64,000 nucleotides of DNA, taken from positions 1,040,501 through 1,104,500 of the forward strand of contig OX442318.1 of assembly GCA_949358305.1 (NCBI GenBank). The letters are read 5' to 3'. Both the position numbers and the translations under genes were made by a program. Shown one piece after another: positions 56,801-64,000 of the stretch (position 1 is its first letter; the number at the start of each line of letters is the position of its first letter). The notes under the pieces are model-generated. The model did no database searches and was not told the DNA's origin. It worked only from the letters and a program-made list of their open reading frames with translations. The stretch comes from Strigamia acuminata (lineage: Eukaryota; Arthropoda; Chilopoda; Geophilomorpha; Linotaeniidae).

Positions 56801-59693
56801 CTTTGCTGGATAAAACAGTTTTTATACGTATTGTTGAACATTTTTCTGTAGATCCATCGTGTCCCTCAAATTGGATCCAGAGCCAACATTTATGTTTCCA
56901 TTCGGACGGATTGCAGGACAAGTGGCCGGAAGCCCAGAAAAAATGTTCCGAACGTTTACAAAATCCATTCAGAGTTGAATCCTCTTCGTCCATCCAAAAC
57001 AGCTCGTCCGTCTGGTTGTGGACTGACAATTGCCTCGAAAGTGAGCAAAACTGCTGCGTCAATGGTTTCAACCTGGGAAACGTCAATTTCAAAAAAGAAA
57101 AATGTCCGCCCGAAGAAACCAAGCAACAAGTTTGTCTGATCGATAAAAAAGGTCAAAAACTCCATTTTGTCGCGTAATTTTTTTTATAACTATTTTTTTT
57201 ATTATTAATTTGCTTTTAAAGTTCGATTTTGCAAAATCAATAAAATTGTTGTTCGTGAAACGTCGCAGTCGTCGGTCGATATAACGTGGACGGACGACGA
57301 TCCGGGTTGGCATTCGATCGCCAGGAGCTTCTACGTCACGAAAGGGCGCCAACAAGATTGGATGACGTCGAAGGAAGGGCAAGTTGAGTACGAGTGGATG
57401 ACGTCATCGCGGGTATTGAGTGTGCCCGATTTGGAATTAAATTCCCTTTATTCGGTGCTTATTGTGCCGGAACCACAAGCTGGACACACGTGGTTGAATG
57501 CACACACCAATGAATTCCATCTACGTGAGTTATTTCATTAAAATAAACAAATTGACAACTCTGGTTTTAATTTTAATTTATCTGTTTTTTTAGTTGCAAC
57601 AGGAGGTAATGTATCCGAAACTCGTAGTTTAAGTTAGGTTAGATTTTACACACAAAAACGTGTGCCTAAAAAATGCATTTTTGTGCTTATACAGGCATTG
57701 TTGCGCCTGTACAAGCATTGTTGCACCTAAAAAGTGCATGCCTGTACAAGCATTGTTGCACCTAAAAAGTGCATTGTTGTGCCTAAAAAATGCATTGTTG
57801 TTCCTATACAGGCATTGTTGCGCCTGTACAAGCATTGTTGTGCCTAAAAAATGCATTGTTGTTCCTATACAGGCATTGTTGCGCCTGTACAAGCATTGTT
57901 GCGCCTGTACAAGCATTGTTGCGCCTGTACAAGCATTGTTGTGCCTAAAAAGTGCTTTGTTGTGCCTAAAAAGTGCATTGTTGTGCCTAAAAAATGCATT
58001 GTTGTTCCTATACAGGCATTGTTGCGCCTGTACAAGCATTGTTGCGCCTGTACAAGCATTGTTGCGCCTGTACAAGCATTGTTGTGCCTAAAAAGTGCTT
58101 TGTTGTGCCTAAAAAGTGCATTGTTGTGCCTAAAAAATGCATTGTTGTTCATATACAGGCATTGTTGCGCCTGTACAAGCATTGTTGCGCCTGTACAAGC
58201 ATTGTTGCGCCTGTACAAGCATTGTTGTGCCTAAAAAGTGCTTTGTTGTGCCTAAAAAGTGCATTGTTGTGCCTAAAAAGTGCATTGTTGTGCCTAAAAA
58301 AGTGCATTGTTGTGCCTATATGAGCATTGCTGTGCCAAAAAGTGCATTGTTGTGCCTAAAAAAGTGCATTGTTGTGCCTATACAAGCATTTTTGTGCCAA
58401 AAAGTGCATTGTTATGCCTATAAAGTGCATTGTTGTGCTTATACAGGCATTGTTGTGCCTAAAAAGTGCATTTTATGCCTATACAGGCATTGTCGTGCCT
58501 GTACAAGCATTGTTGTGCCTATAAAGTGCATTTTTGTGCCTAAAAAGTGAATTGTTGTGCCTAAAAAGTGAATTGTTGTGCCTAAAAATGCATTTTTGCG
58601 CCTGTGCAAGCATTGTTGCGCCTAAAAAGTGCTTTGTTGTGCCTAAAAAGTGCATTGTTGTGCCTAAAAAGTGCATTGTTGTGCCTATAAAGTGCTTTGT
58701 TGTGCCTAAAAAGTGCATTGTTGTGCCAAAAAAGTACATTGTTGTGCCTATAAAGTGCATTGTTGTGCCTATAAAATGCATTGTTGTGCATATAAAGTAC
58801 ATTGTTGTGCATTAAAAAGTACAAAAGTTTATACGGTCAACTTTTTGTAGATTATATTCATGCTGTTTTTTCACACTATTACATACACGTATGAGCACAC
58901 CGGGCATTTGTCTATGGGCCCCATAAATTGTTGCCACCGTCAAGAGCCCCTCCGAGCACCATAATGAAACACTGACGTTGAATTTGACTAATGAATAATT
59001 AATTTCAGGCGTAGTCTCAGTCAACTTGGACATTTTGATCCAATGGCAAGGAGTGATCGAAGTACAATGGGAAGAGGCGAAATCAGTGGCGAATGACAAT
59101 AAAACCGTTGCAGCAGCAGGATACACCTTACATTATTCGAAAACGCTCGAATCCGAACTTGGAAACAGCACTTTACAAACCGAAACTAAATTCGACATGC
59201 AATTCCCACAGTTCGGCGACGAATACCACTTGGTCTTGTTTTGCCACTTCGAGCCCCAAGTTGTCATCGAATGTGGTCACGGTGAATTAAATTCAGGTAC
59301 TGTAGAAGATAGAGGCAAAAACTTCCGAGTAGATTAAACATTTTTGTCTTCAGCCTTAGTTAAGTACAAACATGTCCGGAAAGAATCTTCATGGATCGTA
59401 TACATCTACAACCCGGCCGCAAAGTCGTGGCAAGCTGCTGAAAAGTCGTGTATCGACCAAGGCGGACACTTGACCAGCATTTTAGATGCCGACGAATATC
59501 AACTCATCAAAGACTTGGCCACGGATAAGAAGCCATTTTGGATCGGGGGCAACAACTGCGGTGGAAAAGGTAAAAAGAGCGGAGAAGTTCTTGCACGTAG
59601 GTCTTGCGTAAGAAGAAAGTAGGGTTGGAACAGCTGACCAATGAGGGTAAAGGTGGAAACACAAGGAAACGAGTAAAAGTAGATAGGGACAGT

Positions 59694-59741
<48 letters not shown>

Positions 59742-62700
59742 TATTTAAAGGCTTGCTTTTACTTGAAAAAGCGGCTAAAAACTCGCTCGCTTGAGCAAAC
59801 ACGAGCTTGCGTTTTTATTCATTCTTTGTTTTGAAGCGAGCTTGTACTCACCCGCTCCGATCAAACCGAGTTTGATTTACCAGCTTCAAGCTTGCTGGTG
59901 TTTTGGTCATGTGACTTTGACGGCCAATCAGAATCGTGAGGAAATTCTTGGAGGAGATTTTGGCGGGAATTTCTAGCTAGCTACTCAGCTAGCTTGAGTT
60001 TGCAGTTAAGCTGGTAAGCCAAAAGCGGGTCAAGTGAGCTTGTAAATGACTCCCTCTTTAGGAACGTATTGTTACGTGGATTCCAGGCCTGATCAGGTTT
60101 CCACGCAACGTTATTTTATTTGGGGTTTAGTGAGTGTGAAAGGAAGGAATGAGATTTGTTTTATGTTTAAATTCAATTCAGTTTTATTTGACCGGACAAA
60201 CGAAGTTTGTTCGATCCCTTTTAAATTCAGATACATTTATTCTCAAAACAGTTTGGCATGTTGTTGGATAAATTGTCACTTTTACATTTATCAAATGTAC
60301 AACCTTTATTAATTGGGTTATAAAACAACTGTGTGATAACTCTAATTATGTTTAATTGTTGCAGTTTATAGTCGGCAGCCGCTCTCTTTATTGAGGCGAC
60401 ATTGGACTCTCTAGTTCCTGAAAAGCAAAAGTGATTAGAGACCTGTCTTAGTGCGGGCTCCTTATTTATAGCAAATCTGCCATAAACCCCATTATTGAAT
60501 TGATCGGTCCATCACATGGCGATGACGGATTCCAGCCGTCAGCGCCATCTGTGGCCGAAATTTAGCAACATTTAACTAATAATAATTCGAATTACGTGTT
60601 ACGAATCGCGCATTAAATGGCACGGTTCGTACACGTGACAGTATGTTCGAAGTATGATCGTAGTGTGAACGGTAACTTTCTTGCATTGTCCATATCAGTT
60701 TATAGAGGTGAAATTTTTTCTTCTTTTAGCGTTAAAGACATGGGTGGATGGTGTTCGGTGGCAGTTTGCCGCACGGATGACATCATTTAAGGACGACAAT
60801 TGTTGTTTGCGGGTCGCTCACATTGCAGGCACGGGATTTGTATGGGAGGGCAGAATATGCCACGATCAATTGGCCTATGTCTGCAAGTTCCAAGTCCAGT
60901 CTTTCACCGCTCCAGTCACTGATCTGCAAACAACAATAACCTCGCCATCCGCTGTTCTTATTACATGGAAGCGCCCAACTAATCAGTGGAAGCCGTCGCA
61001 TTACACGGTGGAAAAATGCACCAAAGATGGCTCCTGCGACCTCGTTACTCGTGTTTCGATCCTTTCGAGTGCGTTGGCCACGGGATTACTATCAGGAACG
61101 ACTTATACCTTTCGGGTTGCTACTGTTCTCGATCAGATAGGTGCCAACAACACGGCTACGATTGAAGCAACAACTGGCAAGTTATAGTCGATGATAGACT
61201 TTGACCGACATGCAAATTTTGAAATATTGCCGTACTGATTATAGGCAACCATATGACCAGTTTCAGTCAAAGTCTTGTCTCTAGATGTGTTTTATATACA
61301 GTGAATGGGTTTTAATTGTGCAATTCTTGCAGATGAAAGAAAAGTTGCGTTCAAACTGACAAAGGAAGGGGTTGCAACTATTGAGTGGACAGCTAAAACC
61401 AAGGATGGAAAGGGGAACGAAGAGATTAAAGTCAAATTTCATCCGATCGACGAACCTAAACTTGAAGTTACAGTTGAAGGCAAAGCACAAGAAACTGTCA
61501 TCACAGGGTTTAGATTTAACCGCACCTACAAATTGACAATCACACCAAAGAATGGGGCTGGTGAAGAAGTGCTTCAAGTGTCTTCGCGTAAGAGCATTAT
61601 ATTAGAATACAAGCAGTGTGGTCCGGATGGAGATCAGGTCCCACTAAAAAAGGTTTACCTGCACCAAAGTGGCATGTCGCTAGGTTCACACTTGTGTTCA
61701 CACTAGACGCAACGCAAGCTGCTTGCGTCCAAAAACTTTTGACGTTGACGCCAATTCTTGCTTCAACGGAGAGGTCTTGCGGCCAACCAATCATGATCGA
61801 CTCCAACTCTCGTCGATTCACGTCTGGTTGGTGAGACTTTACCACATGCAAACAGGCCACCATTTTCGGATTCTAGAAGTAGTTCTAGAACTAGATCCAA
61901 TTCCAGGTTTCATTGAAATCATCTGATTGGCCAGACTCAACATCAATTGTTTCAGCTCTGTTCACACGTGCCCTACAAGTGTGAACAGTGTGAACACAAG
62001 TGTGTCCCTGCACCATCATTGCCGGAAAGAATAAAAATCCGCTTGCCTGCATGCTTTTAGGCTTGCTGAACATAGATGTGTGTACTAGGCCAGTGGTTTC
62101 CAAACTTTTTAGGTTCACGACACCCTGTAGGCGGTCGTAGTGCCCCTGTAGGTCAGTCACGACTAGGCAGTGGCTTTCTCCGTTTTCCAGTTTAGTTGCA
62201 GCAGTTCTGTCCAGGCCACACAGCTTCTGTATCTTTCCAAACACAAAGCAATTTAATTGAATTCCTTTTTGAAGTTCCTCAATGTGATGGTGGGGCATTT
62301 CTGAACGGGGAGTGTTACAAAGTGAGCTCCGAAGCCGTCTCTTGGCAAGAGAACGAAGATTATTGTCAGAAAAAGGGTGAAAAACTTTTAGACGGAACAA
62401 AACTCGAATCACAATTGTCGATTTCAACCGTCAGCTCAAGAGAAAACAAGGAATTCTGGTACAAAAGTGGTCTCGAAGACGGAACCACGTGTTACAAAGC
62501 CGTACCACACACCCAAGACCCCATCCAGACAAATTGCTCCGAAAAACTAAGCGCTATCTGTCCAAAGATGGTAGTCGAACCGCTTCTACTTTCGGTGCAG
62601 AACTTAAGGGCGTCGCAAGCTACTTCAAACACATTCACCATCATGTGGGATCCTCCAAAATCATGGTTGGTGGACGACTACAGCGTGACACGACGCGAAA

Positions 62701-63328
62701 ACAACCTCCAAGTAAACCAGAAGACAACGGAGTTCGTTGCAGGGGATTTGCAACCGAAGACTACCTACACCGTAGTTGTCATCCCTATGGCCAAAACGAC
62801 AAACAGACAAATGAAAGGGCCTCCGCAAGAAGTGCAATTCACTCTAACGGGTAAAGTAACATACGGTCGAGCCTCAGTATAACGAATCGCTAGGGAGCCG
62901 AGAAATCTTTGTTACACCATGTTCACACTTGAGCCACTTTTCTACAAAACCCGCCCACTTTTAGAAAGTTTTGTGTTCACACTTGTTCTAGTTTTCTACA
63001 ACTCAGAACAAAATGGCGACACGTCTACAACTTTAAGTTTTTTTTAACATGGTGTTCTATGGACAAGCAACCAACCAAGCCATTTTTAAGTATCCCTTAT
63101 AACTAAAAATTCGTTATAATGAGGTTCAGCTGTATTTAAGTTGACGAAAAACAAATTAATGTTGAATGAATTTGTTTTGAATTAAAAGAGGAAACTGAAA
63201 CCACAACACAAAAACTTGTAAAGAAGCCTCGTGGTCTCCCAGATACAAAGGAATCGAAGGAAGATGAAACCAATCAAGTATTTAGCTTCCAAAATAAAGA
63301 GCTTGTTTACATTGTGGGGGATAAATAA
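53858..63328 (+). CDS. Secreted discoidin/FN3/C-type lectin mosaic protein (13 exons, 1131 aa)
   Basis: Exons: 53858-53927, 53990-54324, 55357-55519, 55587-55877, 56852-57151, 57222-57524, 57594-57605, 59009-59296, 59354-59569, 60730-61176, 61333-61587, 62275-62850, 63189-63328. All internal borders are phase 1 except the one inside the discoidin domain. Layout: signal peptide (1-23); F5/8C discoidin (24-189; AAWCFGEG, YFSVDLGRTVLVTGF, ARYVRLGV); FN3 (190-286); C-type lectin-like (287-386; CPSNWIQSQHLCF); two FN3 (387-587); lectin-like (588-715; SWQAAEKSCIDQGGHLTSI, FWIGGNN, LAYVCKF); two FN3 (716-893); lectin-like (894-985; GECYKVSSEAVSWQENEDYC); FN3 (986-1085); charged tail. No TM segment, so probably secreted. 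The usual Ca2+/sugar triplets (EPN, QPD, WND) were not found. Introns after 55877 and 61176 begin GCAAGT. Role inferred: extracellular adhesion or recognition. Confidence 0.85.
54480..54925. repeat. Intronic repeats incl. 11-bp AGAAAAATTTG array
   Basis: 54480-54640 has ATATAAATTTTTTTTGGAAT units of about 34 bp; 54765-54925 has about 14 copies of the 11-bp AGAAAAATTTG. Intron of the lectin gene. Confidence 0.9.
55084..55286. mobile_element. hAT MITE with perfect AATGTTTG duplication
   Basis: Ends CAGTGGCAGATCTAGC and GCTAGATCCGCCCCTG. The 8-bp AATGTTTG is perfect at 55076-55083 and 55287-55294. The interior has GGGCCCCC tracts. Lectin-gene intron. Confidence 0.85.
56382..56617. mobile_element. 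hAT MITE, CAGGGGTCGGCAAC family
   Basis: Begins CAGGGGTCGGCAACTTGCGG and ends TTGCCGACCCCTG, with a perfect 8-bp ATCTAGCC duplication on both sides. Same family as 48239-48353. It sits inside an AGCTAG-rich repeat region (55950-56380). Confidence 0.85.
57594..57605 (+). other. 12-nt microexon of the lectin gene
   Basis: TTGCAACAGGAG between a T-rich TTTTTTTAG acceptor and a GTAATG donor. It is phase 1 on both sides and adds Leu-Ala-Thr-Gly at the end of an FN3 domain, as the other FN3 exons do. Skipping it would keep the frame. Confidence 0.5.
57640..58820. repeat. Intronic minisatellite, GTGCCTAAAAAGTGCATTGTT
   Basis: Two alternating unit types, 21-bp GTGCCTAAAAAGTGCATTGTT and 20-bp GCGCCTGTACAAGCATTGTT, with a higher-order block of about 143 bp repeated at 57850-58280. 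Lectin-gene intron between the microexon and 59009. Confidence 0.95.
59594..59605 (+). other. Note on intron 59570-60729
   Basis: This intron of the lectin gene carries, besides the solo LTR, a repeat-like stretch at 59740-60050 with several GCTTG/AGCTAG motifs and partial inverted symmetry. No coding exon is supported in it. Confidence 0.25.
60070..60640 (-). mobile_element. Solo LTR in lectin-gene intron
   Basis: 571 bp, TGTTACGTGG...ACACGTGACA, with a perfect 4-bp duplication GTAT (60066-60069 and 60641-60644). On the minus strand TATAAATA lies near 60470 and AATAAA near 60393, so it is in the opposite orientation to the host gene. Different family from 17082-17804. Confidence 0.75.
61679..62180. 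mobile_element. MITE remnants in lectin intron 11
   Basis: 61679-62005 matches the 46293-46707 family (GCTAGGTTCACACTTG start, shortened 3' end). 62091-62170 begins CAGTGGTTTCCAAACTTTTT, a hAT-like terminus without a matching right end. Confidence 0.55.
62851..63188. other. Last intron of the lectin gene
   Basis: Contains TTCACACTTG repeats in direct and inverted order (62927-62990), like the ends of the MITE family at 46293. No exon is seen. Confidence 0.35.
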
Positions 63329-63796
63329 GGATGTATAAGAATGTATTCTCTCCGTGACCTCGCAAGCGAATCCTACTTTGGCTAACCCTGGCTTGAGTTT
63401 CCGCTTGAAATTCGGCCTCGGAAAACATCTCTTCGATCGTCAAAGTGCACGATCCGCCGTGATACAAATAATCGCCATTTGCAATGGGCGGAGCTAACAA
63501 TATAGTGTTCTGAATTCTGATTGGCTGCGCTATGGTACTTAAATAGTGTATCGTGGAGCAAAATAAGAGAAAAATGCATCCCTCAAACTTAAATTAAATT
63601 GGCGGCGAATGAGGTCGTTGCTAATCCAAATTTAAAGGCTCTGTGACGTAAATAGTGGAAAACTACCGGATTGGCTGCGCTATATTTTATTTTAGTGTTC
63701 AAAACGATACACTAAAGGTTGTTTGCTCCACGATACGCTATTTAAATAGTGTATCGTGGAGCAAAATAAGGGAAAAATGCATCCCGCAAACTACAG
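63329..63796. other. Intergenic 3' of lectin gene
   Basis: Contains copies of TTTAAATAGTGTATCGTGGA/GCAAAATAAG at 63537-63575 and 63736-63770, and an inverted copy near 63700-63740, likely a small foldback family. No gene is supported. Confidence 0.4.
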
Positions 63797-63981
63797 GCGA
63801 CTAAGGACAGCATTCCTGTTGCTCTCCCATTGGCCGAGATATCCGATTGTTGTAGGCACACCCTAGTGGCTGTGTTGGCCCAAATACAATTATTACATTA
63901 TTACATTTTCTTTTTACTCTAACCTAACCTAACCTAACCTTAACCAATGGGAGAGCGACAGGAATGCTGTCCTTAGTCGCT
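63797..63981. mobile_element. Foldback MITE with CCTAA run in its loop
   Basis: Arms GCGACTAAGGACAGCATTCC and GGAATGCTGTCCTTAGTCGC, about 37 bp each with one or two mismatches. The loop contains about four CCTAA units (63920-63940), the arthropod-type telomere motif. Confidence 0.7.
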
Positions 63982-64000
63982 TCTTCCATACTCTCTATTA

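Noticed and set aside
57629-58824. Cysteine-rich repeat frames on both strands
   Set aside because: Product of the 20/21-bp minisatellite in the lectin intron; no independent start, splice or domain evidence.

Overview
The window is nuclear DNA from an invertebrate animal. Genes have many short introns and GC-richer exons in AT-rich surroundings, and small transposons and private minisatellites are dense. A TNT/Copia-type retrotransposon with a copia-like primer site and a short run of CCTAA units (the TTAGG telomere motif) would fit an arthropod, but neither proves it. All gene models were built by hand from splice sites, reading phase and family motifs; expect errors of one or two bases at individual sites.

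Region 1 (1-20 kb) is an array of DEG/ENaC-type sodium-channel genes on the minus strand. Four first exons (155-904, 6286-6762, 10000-15482, 18599-19539) are in different states: one runs off the window edge, one has lost its following exons next to an 11-bp minisatellite, one is complete, and one carries a frameshift, a stop and a truncation. The complete gene is unusual. Eleven phase-consistent exons encode one 785-residue protein with two DEG/ENaC units in tandem. A single uninterrupted exon holds TM2 of the first unit, a linker of about 45 residues and TM1 of the second. Blocks 905-4520 and 6763-9240 are duplicates of each other, and comparing them shows empty sites for a MULE and a MITE.

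Region 2 (20.4-28.5 kb) is a GC-rich array of 11-bp units split by a complete Copia retrotransposon (21397-27272) with matching 305-bp LTRs, a 5-bp target duplication, PPT, PBS and one intact gag-pol frame.

Region 3 (28.5-53.2 kb) is a compact minus-strand cluster: RIC1 (Golgi RAB6 exchange-factor subunit, 25 exons, 1412 aa), a single-pass receptor with a Tie-like Ig/EGF/FN3 ectodomain but only a short tail (16 exons, 1079 aa), and ORC1 (8 exons, 621 aa). Most long RIC1 introns are filled by their own AT-rich tandem repeat.

Region 4 (53.9-63.3 kb, plus strand, head-to-head with ORC1) is one 13-exon gene for a secreted 1131-residue protein made of a discoidin domain, six FN3 domains and three C-type lectin-like domains. 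Its introns hold hAT-type MITEs with perfect 8-bp target duplications and a solo LTR.

The genes share no evident pathway. RIC1 and ORC1 are housekeeping genes, the receptor and lectin are extracellular recognition proteins, and the channel array is a lineage-specific expansion.
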